DNA from: Nocardia sp. BSTN01
GTDB lineage: Bacteria > Actinomycetota > Actinomycetes > Mycobacteriales > Mycobacteriaceae
Direction of reading: 5' to 3'
DNA length: 64,000 nucleotides
NCBI RefSeq assembly: GCF_015354405.1
Contig: NZ_JADKYP010000003.1
Location: forward strand, 303,392-367,391
In this document: in pieces, positions 8,850 through 17,767 of the stretch
How the letters are laid out: every line of letters begins with the position of its first letter
Position numbering within the stretch: position 1 is the stretch's first letter
The notes under the pieces: model-generated
What the model saw: only the letters and a program-made list of their open reading frames with translations
What the model was told of the DNA's origin: nothing
The model's database searches: none
Translations under genes and position numbers: made by a program

Positions 8850-10061
8850 TCAGCGATTGGTGTCGGCGTTGCCGGCCTTCCAGTCCGCCCACGAGATGTT
8901 CCAGTCGCCGAGCCCGTCGACACCGGACAGGGTGTCACCGACGGTGTTCTTGACGATCGCGATATCGCCGCGCTTGGCGTTCTCGTAGACCCAGCGGGCA
9001 TCTTCCGGGCTCAGGTTCAGACAGCCGTGGCTGGTATTCGAATAGCCCTGCTGGCCGACCGACCACGGGGCCGAATGCATGAAGATGCCGCTGTAGGACA
9101 TGCGTGTCGCCCAGTCGACCGGGGTGCGATACCCGTTGGGGCCGGTGGCGGCGACACCGTAGGTGGACGAATCCATGATCATGTGGTCGAACTGGTCGCC
9201 GATGATGTAGATGCCGTTCTGGGTGGGCGTGGAGTCCTTGCCCAGCGAGGTCGGCATGGTTCGTATCACCTGGCCGTTGCGTTCGACGGTGACCATCTTG
9301 GTGTTGTCGTCGGCGGTGAAGACCATCGGATCCCCGATGGTGAAGCTGGAATGGATATCGGAGTCACCGATCAGCCCGCCACCCAGATCGCGGCCGTAGG
9401 TGTTCACATCCACTGTGACCCGGGTTCCCGGAGCCCAGAAATGTTCGGGGCGCCAACGCACTTCGCGATTGTTCACCCAGTAGAACGCGCCCTCCACCGC
9501 CGGTGTCGTGGTGATCTTGATCGCATCCTGCGCGGCGCGGCGATCCGGAATGTTCTCGTCGAACTGGATCGCGACCGGCTGACCGATTCCGACGACCTCG
9601 TTCTCCCCGGGCAGCAACCACGGATGCGTCTTGTTGCGCGGGGCGAGAGTGGTGAAACTCATGGCCGTCGAGGTGGTGCCACCGATCCCCACCGCCTCGG
9701 CCCGCAGCCGATACGTGCGGTTGAAGCCGAGCTGTTCGGTCAGTTGCCACGAGGTCCCGTCGGGCGCGATCTGCCCCGCCACCGGAGTGCCATCCGGTGT
9801 GAGCAATGTGACAGCGGTCAATTTCCCGTTGTCCACCTTCACCGGAATCGGATCGGCCGGCGAAACGCCGACGGCGCCGTCGGCGATCGGCGTCAGCACC
9901 TTCGGTGTGACCAGGTCGATGGCCGAATTCGACTCGATCATCGGTCCACTACCCGTTGCCCCGGAATCACTGCATCCGGTCACCGCGAGGGCGAGCATCG
10001 ACACCATGCCCAACCACCCCGCCACCACTTTCATCCGCCGCGAGCCTCGACGTCCGCCCAT
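8850..10061 (-). CDS. ldtB: L,D-transpeptidase lipoprotein (LdtMt2 type)
   Basis: 403-residue cell-wall enzyme that forms 3-3 cross-links between diaminopimelate residues of peptidoglycan. The N-terminus is a lipoprotein signal with a lipobox ending in LAVTGC, so the protein is anchored outside the membrane. Two immunoglobulin-like domains come next (the second contains TLAPRNKTHPWLLPGENEVV), then the YkuD catalytic domain with MHSAPWSVGQQGYSNT and the catalytic Cys motif SHGCLNLS. The C-terminal cap (GVDGLGDWNISWADW) is the one seen in LdtMt2. Length and position next to tRNA-Lys fit Rv2518c of M. tuberculosis. An internal ATG at 10034 is an alternative start; ATG 10061 is preferred because it gives a full basic n-region. 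Confidence 0.93.
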   Translation of the reverse strand: MGGRRGSRRMKVVAGWLGMVSMLALAVTGCSDSGATGSGPMIESNSAIDLVTPKVLTPIADGAVGVSPADPIPVKVDNGKLTAVTLLTPDGTPVAGQIAPDGTSWQLTEQLGFNRTYRLRAEAVGIGGTTSTAMSFTTLAPRNKTHPWLLPGENEVVGIGQPVAIQFDENIPDRRAAQDAIKITTTPAVEGAFYWVNNREVRWRPEHFWAPGTRVTVDVNTYGRDLGGGLIGDSDIHSSFTIGDPMVFTADDNTKMVTVERNGQVIRTMPTSLGKDSTPTQNGIYIIGDQFDHMIMDSSTYGVAATGPNGYRTPVDWATRMSYSGIFMHSAPWSVGQQGYSNTSHGCLNLSPEDARWVYENAKRGDIAIVKNTVGDTLSGVDGLGDWNISWADWKAGNADTNR

Positions 10062-10382
10062 GTGCAACCCCGTTTCATGCCTCGTACGCAACCGGGAAGC
10101 CCAGCCGCGCTGCTCAACCCACCGTCCATGCGGGGATCGGTCGAGACCACGCCCACCTATTCTGCCAGGTGAAAGGATCGCAACCGGGTAAACACGACGA
10201 GCCGGCCCCGCACACTCTTGCCCGATTCATCCCTTCCGGGCCGCCAACCGTTACCGCATTCACGCAAGATCACGATCCCCCCTCGAACAGCCTTTGAACA
10301 GGCGATTTCACTTTCCGCCTACCCAACTGTTATGGTTTCTCCCGCACCGGAACGGAGCCTGCAGCCCGATCCGGAGGTCCAG

Positions 10383-10458
<76 letters not shown>

Positions 10459-10460
10459 TG

Positions 10461-10500
10461 ATACAGCCTCTGACCTGACAAGACAGGTCAGAGGCTGTAT
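10461..10500 (+). terminator. 17-bp hairpin terminator after tRNA-Lys
   Basis: The arm 10461-10477 (ATACAGCCTCTGACCTG) pairs perfectly with 10484-10500 around ACAAGA. Because it lies inside the att boundary, it came with the island; the original chromosomal terminator is probably the one at 20459. Confidence 0.8.
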
Positions 10501-10539
10501 CCGTTTCACCGGACAAATCGGACCGTTCCCAAAAATATC

Positions 10540-10860
10540 CTAAAAAATCTGGGCGCCAACTGCGTTCGTCAGCTGCCCCTGCCGAAACTCAACTCCAGCA
10601 CCGTCGACGGGTCCCGTGGTCTGCTCGGGCGACGCGATGTAGGGCCGCTCCGTGACCCCGTCGCGGGAGTGACCCAACTGCTTCGCGGCTGTCTTCGAAG
10701 CCGACGCCTCGCCAAAATCAGCGTCGCGACCGCCTCCCGGAACATGTACTGCGTCACATTCTTGTACACCGTCCCCCAGGAAGCGCCTCGCGTCCGGTTG
10801 AAGTCGTGCCAAACACGAAGCACTCCGTCCCGGCCCGGAAGGTAGTCACACACACCAGCG
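10540..10860 (-). pseudogene. tyrosine-recombinase (integrase) C-terminal remnant
   Basis: Broken end of a phage- or ICE-type tyrosine recombinase. One frame (about 10853-10710) carries the Arg-II region YMFREAVATLI. The next frame (about 10720-10540) carries the conserved KQLGHSRDGVTERPYIA, which holds the LGHS motif and the presumed catalytic Tyr. The two halves need a frameshift near 10715 to join, and the N-terminal two-thirds of the enzyme is missing. Orientation and position, pointing at the tRNA that carries the att repeat, are typical of an integrase. The island is therefore probably fixed unless a helper acts in trans. Confidence 0.82.
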
Positions 10861-10983
10861 GTACGGCGTAACCTTCAGCTCGGGGGTGGTACGGCCCGCG
10901 CGTCCTCCGGCATCACCTGACCACCGGTAACAGACTCGCATCGCGTGTCGATCACCGAGATAGGAAAGCGGGGGCCGCATTTG

Positions 10984-12555
10984 ATGTCGGAACCAGACGA
11001 CTTCAACCACGCCGAGGGCTGGAATATCGCCATTCCAACCGACGACGACTCCATTACAAGACGTCGTCGCGCGCTCGCCCCGATTCAGATCCTCACGGAC
11101 CTGGAAAGAACCAAGTCCAGCCTCGATGGCGACTTCTGGGTGAACTACGACCTGTTCCGGTTAGCGCTCGCTGTGATCGATCAGGTCGCGCTTGCGATGG
11201 GGCTGTCGTCCGGGAGGACCTGGGACGAGGTCCTCGGCTACGCAACCGAACAGGCTGCCCGGCAGGCGCCGGATGCTGCCCCTGGGGAATGGGCGAAGGT
11301 TGCTGAGCGCGTGGTCGTTTCGCTCGTCACCATCGATGTGGAGGTGGTACGGCATCTCGTGCATACGGCTGAGGGGCCGGCCTGGCGGCAACAGCGCTTT
11401 CGGCTGTTGTACCTGCACCCGGACAGCACCGACGGGCTCGAACATCTGCGCGCGTCCGAACAAGCTATCAATATCTTCGTCGAGGCCCTCGATCTCGACA
11501 TCGAAGCCGCGCAGATCGCGAACGAAGCCCAGATGGCCGCCCTGATCGCACGCGGCGCGGTGGCATCGGCGGTTCAGATCGCACGCGTCGCACGCTACCG
11601 GTCGATCGAATACCAGGAGCGGATCAGGCGCATTGTCGCCGACACCCTCATCGATCCGGACACCCACGATTGGCTCGGCGATGTGCCCGCCTATCTCGAT
11701 GCCGCGCTCGACCATGTCCGGGGCCGCCTCGACGCCGAGACGGCGCTGCTCGAAACCGTGGCCGACCGACGCACCGGGATCACCGATCGGACGCAACTCG
11801 ACGCTCTGAACCGACTGCTCGAAATCCTGCGCGAATGCCGGTACCGGCACAGCGAGTTGCATCGCCATCTCATCGGAGCACGTGGCGCGCTGCGGCAGGC
11901 ATTGGACGACCGCTTCGCGCGTCCACCGCGGCGAACCCATCGCATCGACCTCGGCGCGGACCTGCTTGTGCCATTGCTGGCAGGACCGACGGAGGGAGCC
12001 GCACGTGCCGCGGACCGTCTGCTCGCCGTGGCAGGTGGACTACCTGTTCGATGGTGGCCGTCCCTGACAACTATGACCGATGAGCTGTGCACGCCGCCCC
12101 GGACACCCGAACTGGGTGCGGAATACGAACCGCCCGAGGTCGATTCGGTCGACGCTCCCGAGTGGTGGGACGCCTACGAAGTCGTCGCCGAAGCGCTGCT
12201 GAACGGCCTATCCGAGCCCACACGACTGTCGCAGCTGCTGGCCAGAATCGAACGGACCGCGGAAACCGTTGCCGCCGAATCGGACACCGACGAGGGACAG
12301 CCGCTGGATCCGAGCGTGCTGGCGGCGACCGTCGTCCACGCGGCTCATCATGCTTGGGCTCCGCATTTGGCCGGCAGATCGGCTGGTGACCGGGTGGTGG
12401 TGGCGGTCGCGACCGGAAATACATTGGATTCCACAATGTTTCGCGCCAACGATCTACTCTTGATTCCCGCTGAGTTGAGCGCCGATATAGCCGCTTCCGC
12501 ACCGAAGGCCAAGCGCCCCGACTGGATCGACGATGGGCAGGAGGAAACCGAGTGA
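10984..12555 (+). CDS. jetA: JetA-like (MksF/kleisin-position) Wadjet subunit
   Basis: 523-residue protein, first gene of a four-gene SMC operon. I see no enzymatic motif. The N-terminal third has a winged-helix look (PIQILTDLERTKSSLDGDFW, FRLALAVIDQVALAMG); the middle is helical and rich in Arg/Glu/Ala (residues 160-300), as expected of a kleisin that bridges SMC heads. The assignment rests on operon order, length and its partners: the next genes have KITE-, SMC- and Toprim-type features. ATG at 10984 is preferred; an in-frame TTG lies directly before it and a GTG at 10945. The stop overlaps the GTG of jetB (GTGA), so the subunits are translationally coupled. Sequence similarity to typed JetA families was not recognisable by eye. 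Confidence 0.68.
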   Translation: MSEPDDFNHAEGWNIAIPTDDDSITRRRRALAPIQILTDLERTKSSLDGDFWVNYDLFRLALAVIDQVALAMGLSSGRTWDEVLGYATEQAARQAPDAAPGEWAKVAERVVVSLVTIDVEVVRHLVHTAEGPAWRQQRFRLLYLHPDSTDGLEHLRASEQAINIFVEALDLDIEAAQIANEAQMAALIARGAVASAVQIARVARYRSIEYQERIRRIVADTLIDPDTHDWLGDVPAYLDAALDHVRGRLDAETALLETVADRRTGITDRTQLDALNRLLEILRECRYRHSELHRHLIGARGALRQALDDRFARPPRRTHRIDLGADLLVPLLAGPTEGAARAADRLLAVAGGLPVRWWPSLTTMTDELCTPPRTPELGAEYEPPEVDSVDAPEWWDAYEVVAEALLNGLSEPTRLSQLLARIERTAETVAAESDTDEGQPLDPSVLAATVVHAAHHAWAPHLAGRSAGDRVVVAVATGNTLDSTMFRANDLLLIPAELSADIAASAPKAKRPDWIDDGQEETE

Positions 12556-13286
12556 AGTCCCCGAGTACGCACGAGGATATCGGCCGCTTCCTGGCCTGGG
12601 CGGCCCGTCCGAAGGAGACTCCGGCTCGCAATGAGGAATTGCATCGGCTCGTGCGGAGATACTACGAAGAGCCGGACTTCGCTGCCGCCGTCGACGAGGT
12701 ATTCACCGGCGCAGGACTCGATCTCGATGTCGACGAGCGAGACGGCATCATCGCGACGGCACGCAATCACTCACCGCTGCGATTGACCGTCACCGATGTG
12801 TCGAAACGCGCACCACAACAGCATCGCGCAGTGCTCGGCGCGGTGATCCTGGCAGTGGCGCGAACCGCCTACCCGGATCCGGCCATGCTCGACGACCCCG
12901 ACCGAATCCCGGTGTTCACCACGCAATCAGTCGTCGACACCCTGGATCGGGTAGCCCAATCCCTCGCCGAGAACAGCTCGGACGACAGCGATATCGACGG
13001 CGACCTCATCGAGGCATGGCGACGGTGGACCGATTTGTCGCCCGCTCGCCCGAATGCGCGGCGGCGCTCGACAGGCGATCGTGCCGGTGTTGTCGTCAGA
13101 GTGTGCAAGATTCTCGCCGAGGCGGGCTTTCTGACCGCCAAGGGTGATGCCGATGGCGGTGTCTGGTCGACCCGACCGCGGTTTCGCTACGCGGTCGGCG
13201 CACTGTGCGCCGACTCCGAACTCTTCCGGCTGGTCAACGGCCTAGCCGACCGTGCCGACGACACCAGCGAGGGTGTCCCCGCATGA
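12552..13286 (+). CDS. jetB: JetB-like (MksE/KITE-position) Wadjet subunit
   Basis: 244-residue protein, the size usual for JetB/MksE. The N-terminal half has the repetitive helical look of a winged-helix protein: EELHRLVRRYYEEPDFAAAVDE, then LDVDERDGIIATARNHSPLRL. A central part (AVLGAVILAVARTAYPD) and a C-terminal wing-like region (RVCKILAEAGFLTAKG, then STRPRFRYAVGAL) fit the tandem winged helices of KITE proteins that contact the SMC neck. It starts at GTG overlapping the jetA stop and ends ATGA over the jetC start. The assignment is from size, position and predicted fold only. Confidence 0.68.
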   Translation: MKSPSTHEDIGRFLAWAARPKETPARNEELHRLVRRYYEEPDFAAAVDEVFTGAGLDLDVDERDGIIATARNHSPLRLTVTDVSKRAPQQHRAVLGAVILAVARTAYPDPAMLDDPDRIPVFTTQSVVDTLDRVAQSLAENSSDDSDIDGDLIEAWRRWTDLSPARPNARRRSTGDRAGVVVRVCKILAEAGFLTAKGDADGGVWSTRPRFRYAVGALCADSELFRLVNGLADRADDTSEGVPA

Positions 13287-16200
13287 CCGAATCACTCTTC
13301 GATGCGAATCAAGCCCCCGCCCAGGAACTTCCGACACCCCCACTGCGCCTGCGTCGGGTCCGGCTGCACGGTGTCGGACCCGACGGTGCGCGGTTCGATC
13401 CCCTCGATCTGGATTTCAGCACCGGTTCCGGGGCGGCCGCGCGAGTCCTGTTGTCCCTCACTAATACCGGCGGCAAATCGACGCTAATCACCTTGATCTG
13501 CAGCCTGATCGTGCCCGCTGCACGGGCGCAGGTCGGCGGGAAGATTCTCGGCGACTATGTCCTGACCGGCGACACGTCGCACGTCGTGTGCGAATGGGAA
13601 GACGCCGTCACCGGACACCGCACGGTCACCGGCACGGTGATGGAGTGGAAAGACGGCCGCCGCCAACCGCCCCACAAGATGCGCTCGACTTCCAACATGC
13701 ATCGCGCCTGGTATCTGTTCCGCACCGGGCCGAGCTTGCCGGGCATCGACGACTTGCCGTTCATCTCCGAGGGGCGTCGCATGACATACCGGCATTTCAG
13801 AGCCGCCGTCGACAACCTGATCGCGGAGTCTCCCGATACACACGGAATTCTCGTCGACAAACAACAGGACTGGACGTCGGCGCTGGAACACCACACCAGC
13901 ATCGACCCGGTACTGTTCGGCTACCAGATGCGCATGAACGATTCGGAAACCGGTGCGGAGCAACTACTTCGGTCGTTCGACTCGCCGGACAACGTCGTGC
14001 GATTCTTCGTCGCGGCTTTGAACGACCAGCATGACCTGGAAATCTTCACCGAAAAGCTCGGTGTCTACGCCATTTTGGCGGCCCAACGATCGTCCTTGGA
14101 AAGCCGAGCGAGCTTCGGTGACGCGGTCTTACCGTTGATCGAGCGGGTGGCACGGCTTGCCGAGGATCGCGAGACTACGGAAGGTCGGCTGCTGCAGTCG
14201 ATCACGCTCGGCGGGGAATTTGCAACCTCACTGCTGAACCGCGTCATCCAGGACCAACGCATACTGACCGAACTCGACACCACTGTCACCGCCACAGGTC
14301 GCGCGTTCGCCGATGCCCGCCGCGACTACAACAAGGTAAGCGATATCCGTCAACAGCTGACCCTCGAGCAGGCACGGGCCCGGGTCGTGTCCACCGCACA
14401 GACGGTCGAGAAGACAGAGGAACTCGCAACTGAGGCGGAGAATGCGACGAGCGCGTGGCGGGCGGTCAGCGATGTTCTGGCATTGCGCATCGCACGAGCA
14501 GCCGCCGAAACAGCGCGGCAAGCTTACGAAAAGGCCGACGCGGGTCTGGGGCCGCTGCGCGCCGACGTCATCAGAGCAGCCGCTGTATTGGCGGGCCGAC
14601 TCGACGCACTGATTGCTGAGTCCAAGGCAGAAGCCGACTCTGCCAAAGATCAAGCTGACATCGCGGACAAGATCAAGAAGCAGGCGGAGAAGACGGAAAC
14701 CGACGCCCGCATCTATATCTCAAAACTCACTGACGAGCGCTCTCGCGCCCGAGCGACCATCGAAGCTGCTGCCCAGATCCGTAACGCCGCTGCGGCAGCG
14801 GGCTGGCTGCGTGAGCACGAGAGCCCCAGTGAATGCCAGCGCCGCTGGCAGGAGAGCAGGGCAAAGGCTAAACATGCCGCCGAACTCGCCGCCGAACACG
14901 AGCGAGCCGCCGAGCAGAGATTCGACGAACTCGGTGTGGCCATCGGGAATATGGACCCGAGTCTGATTGACCTTCGTGCACAAGAGCAATCGGCGTCGGG
15001 GAAGTTCAGAGACTTTGTCGCCGACATCGAGGCGGTAGGTGCCGACCCCACCGTCGCAGAACTGGTCGGCGGTGCGGTAGAGGACAGTGAAACACTGACC
15101 CGCATCGCCGGACTCGCTGCCGACGCAGCCCGCTCCGCGGATGCGCGATCTACCGAACACGGCACCGCGGCCGATGCCGCATACCGCCAACTCCAGGTAC
15201 TGGATCTGACCGGTACTGCGCCGACCGGACAGGATGTGCTGGATGTACTCGGGGTGCTTTCCGCTGCCGGAATTGGATCCGTCACCGGGCTGCAATGGAT
15301 CGAGAACAATATCGTCGATGCCGACGCACGTGAACCCTTCATCGCCGCCAATCCGGAGCTCGCGGGCGGGGTCGTAATCTCCGATCAAAACAGATTCGAC
15401 GACGGTGTGCGGCTGCTTCTGGACAGCGAGCTGCACACCAGGACCCCGGTGACCGTCACTACCCCGCCGACCACTGCGAGGACCACGCCGCCGCCGATTC
15501 CGTTCCGCCACATCGTTATTCCACATCGAGCGACCTGGGACAGGCACTGGGCCGCCGAGATGCGGCAAGAACTGGAGGCCGCGGCGCAACAGCACGAGGA
15601 GCAAGCACAGCGCGCGGCCGAAGTCGCGCAACGATACCGCAGGAGTGAGGCGCAGTGCCATGAGTTCACGCGGCGCTGGGGTTCGGCCACACGCGAGGAC
15701 CTGGAAGGAACCGCGCGACGTGTTGCGGAGGCGCTGCACGCAGCGGAAACCGAACTGGCGGACCTGACCCGGGATCGAGTTGAACAGCGGACGCTGGCGG
15801 CCGCCGCCCGAGCTGAACAACGCAAGCAGACGACCGAATCCGGCAAGGCGGATGAACATGAAAAGGCCGCAGCGGATTTGGTAAAGCAGTGGGAACAAGC
15901 CGAACAAGCCGAGGCTACGATACCCAGCATCGACTCGAAGCTCACCCGTGCGAAATCCGATCGCGACGACGCCGCCGCCCGCAAGGAACAGGCCGAGGAG
16001 TCCTACGAGACCGCGATCCAGCAGGCCGCCAACCTCCGTAGTGACTGCGAATCCTTCCGCCGGGAACGAGCCGAACTAGGAGTCGACGAGTCCGGTACCG
16101 ATCCCGGCGGCAACCCCTCGATCCTTCGGACCCGATGGGAGACCCTGCGCGACGAACTGGCAAAAGCCGAATACGGCATGGTCGAAGCCGCCAGACTCGA

Positions 16201-17767
16201 AGACGCCAACAAGGCTGTCAGTCGCGCGGCGAGCCAGGCCGAGCGCCACGACGCCGACGGTCTTCGCCGGGCCGAAAGTCTGTCGGACACAATCGAAGCC
16301 AGTACCCCTACAACTCTCGCCGACGCGCAGCGACGAGCCCAAGCGGATTTCGATCGCGCCCACCGGGCCCGTCTGGAGGCCAAGGCAGCACATGAGAAAG
16401 CGCGCGCCGATCTCACCGCCGCAGAACCGCCGTCACCGGATCACCAGAACTACATCGACCTCGCGTCGACGGAGTGGTCACCAACCTGTCCGGACGACAT
16501 TCCGGGGCTACTCGAGCAGCTCGAGAGCCACAACATCGAGATGCGCACCCGGCGCGACGCGGCCGAAACCGCGCACGAGGAAGCCAAGCAACTGCACGCT
16601 GAGGTCCAGGCGGACATCAACTCGTTCACTCTCACCACCGAAATGTGGGCCGCCGAACGCATTCCGACCGTCACGGTGTTCAACGGGCCAGCCGACTCGG
16701 CCCGCGAGAAGATGCGCGCGCACATCAAAGATCATCAGCATGCAGACCGTGCCGCGCGCGACGCCCGCGACGCGATCCACGCCGCAGTCACCAAGGTTCG
16801 CGCAACAGCCACCGATCCGCGATTCGCCGCTCTGGAAACACCCGACATCATCCGGCTCCGGTCACTACAGGAAGCCGACCTCATCGCCGAGGCAGAGACA
16901 CTGGCCCGCCGAATCCGGACCGTGACCGACTCGGCTCGCGCGGACCTGGAACAGCTCGACGTGCACAGGAGCATCCTCTGTGACGATCTGCTGGCGCTGT
17001 GCCGCACCCAGCGACGCATGCTGCGTGAGGTCTCCCAATCATCGAGACTCCCCGCCGGTCTCGGCGACCTCTCGGACAATCCCGCGATTAAGATCCGATT
17101 CGAGGAGGCCCCCGCCGTCGAGGCGACGGCACGCTTGGCCAGCCGGGTCGACAGCTGGTCGACCGAACTGGCCGACAATCCGAAGAAGGCCAAATCCGCC
17201 GACGTGCGGGCGCGCTGGCTTGCGGACGCCGTACGCGACACGGTGGTCAGTCGATCCCGAGCAGGGGCATGGTCGATCGAGATTCTCAAACCCCGGATTG
17301 ACGGACACGTCGCGTACTGCCCGCCCGACCGGATACCCCACGAGTTCTCGGGCGGCCAAGTGCTCACCCTCGCGGTCCTCGTCTACTGTGCACTGTCGCG
17401 CGTGCGGTCCGCACACCGGCAGGGCGGAGCACGACCCGCCGGAACCTTGTTGCTGGACAACCCGTTCGGCGCGGCGTCGGCCGAACCGCTGATCGAGATG
17501 CAGCACCGGCTCGCCGCCCACACCGGGGTCCAACTCGTCTGCGCGACCGGCCTGCACGATCCTGCGGTCGAAGCCGCGTTTACCGGAGCCGGATCGGTGA
17601 TCGTCAAACTCCGCAATGACGGCGACCTACGACGCAATCTGTCGTTCTTGCGACTCCGGGCGACGATCGCCGACGGCATCGATGTCGTCGAACCGATTGT
17701 GCGAGAACGCGACCCGAAGTCAACCCGGAACTGGGTGGACGCCATCACCTATGAGATCCGCCGATGA
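13283..17767 (+). CDS. jetC: JetC-like SMC ATPase (MksB position)
   Basis: 1494-residue SMC/Rad50-type ATPase. The N-terminal head has a Walker A of the form LTNTGGKSTL (residues 59-68) after a strand reading LRRVRLHGVG. Residues of about 330-1240 are largely Ala/Glu/Arg/Lys heptads, the antiparallel coiled coil, broken near 620-700 by a non-coiled segment that could be the hinge. The C-terminal head has the ABC signature FSGGQ (1355-1359) and a Walker B of LLLDNPFGAAS (D1392), with Asn where most SMC and ABC proteins have the catalytic Glu. In Wadjet this subunit is the motor that extrudes loops of circular DNA. ATG at 13283 overlaps the jetB stop; the stop overlaps the jetD ATG. It is longer than the roughly 1100 residues usual for type I JetC. 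Confidence 0.78.
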   Translation: MTESLFDANQAPAQELPTPPLRLRRVRLHGVGPDGARFDPLDLDFSTGSGAAARVLLSLTNTGGKSTLITLICSLIVPAARAQVGGKILGDYVLTGDTSHVVCEWEDAVTGHRTVTGTVMEWKDGRRQPPHKMRSTSNMHRAWYLFRTGPSLPGIDDLPFISEGRRMTYRHFRAAVDNLIAESPDTHGILVDKQQDWTSALEHHTSIDPVLFGYQMRMNDSETGAEQLLRSFDSPDNVVRFFVAALNDQHDLEIFTEKLGVYAILAAQRSSLESRASFGDAVLPLIERVARLAEDRETTEGRLLQSITLGGEFATSLLNRVIQDQRILTELDTTVTATGRAFADARRDYNKVSDIRQQLTLEQARARVVSTAQTVEKTEELATEAENATSAWRAVSDVLALRIARAAAETARQAYEKADAGLGPLRADVIRAAAVLAGRLDALIAESKAEADSAKDQADIADKIKKQAEKTETDARIYISKLTDERSRARATIEAAAQIRNAAAAAGWLREHESPSECQRRWQESRAKAKHAAELAAEHERAAEQRFDELGVAIGNMDPSLIDLRAQEQSASGKFRDFVADIEAVGADPTVAELVGGAVEDSETLTRIAGLAADAARSADARSTEHGTAADAAYRQLQVLDLTGTAPTGQDVLDVLGVLSAAGIGSVTGLQWIENNIVDADAREPFIAANPELAGGVVISDQNRFDDGVRLLLDSELHTRTPVTVTTPPTTARTTPPPIPFRHIVIPHRATWDRHWAAEMRQELEAAAQQHEEQAQRAAEVAQRYRRSEAQCHEFTRRWGSATREDLEGTARRVAEALHAAETELADLTRDRVEQRTLAAAARAEQRKQTTESGKADEHEKAAADLVKQWEQAEQAEATIPSIDSKLTRAKSDRDDAAARKEQAEESYETAIQQAANLRSDCESFRRERAELGVDESGTDPGGNPSILRTRWETLRDELAKAEYGMVEAARLEDANKAVSRAASQAERHDADGLRRAESLSDTIEASTPTTLADAQRRAQADFDRAHRARLEAKAAHEKARADLTAAEPPSPDHQNYIDLASTEWSPTCPDDIPGLLEQLESHNIEMRTRRDAAETAHEEAKQLHAEVQADINSFTLTTEMWAAERIPTVTVFNGPADSAREKMRAHIKDHQHADRAARDARDAIHAAVTKVRATATDPRFAALETPDIIRLRSLQEADLIAEAETLARRIRTVTDSARADLEQLDVHRSILCDDLLALCRTQRRMLREVSQSSRLPAGLGDLSDNPAIKIRFEEAPAVEATARLASRVDSWSTELADNPKKAKSADVRARWLADAVRDTVVSRSRAGAWSIEILKPRIDGHVAYCPPDRIPHEFSGGQVLTLAVLVYCALSRVRSAHRQGGARPAGTLLLDNPFGAASAEPLIEMQHRLAAHTGVQLVCATGLHDPAVEAAFTGAGSVIVKLRNDGDLRRNLSFLRLRATIADGIDVVEPIVRERDPKSTRNWVDAITYEIRR

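Noticed and set aside
9027-10172. 381-codon plus-strand frame antisense to ldtB
   Set aside because: Shadow frame with no motif; the L,D-transpeptidase is certain.
10859-10983. Extension of the jetA frame to GTG 10945
   Set aside because: The 13 added residues look unlike the rest, and the ATG at 10984 gives a more typical start; kept only as an alternative.
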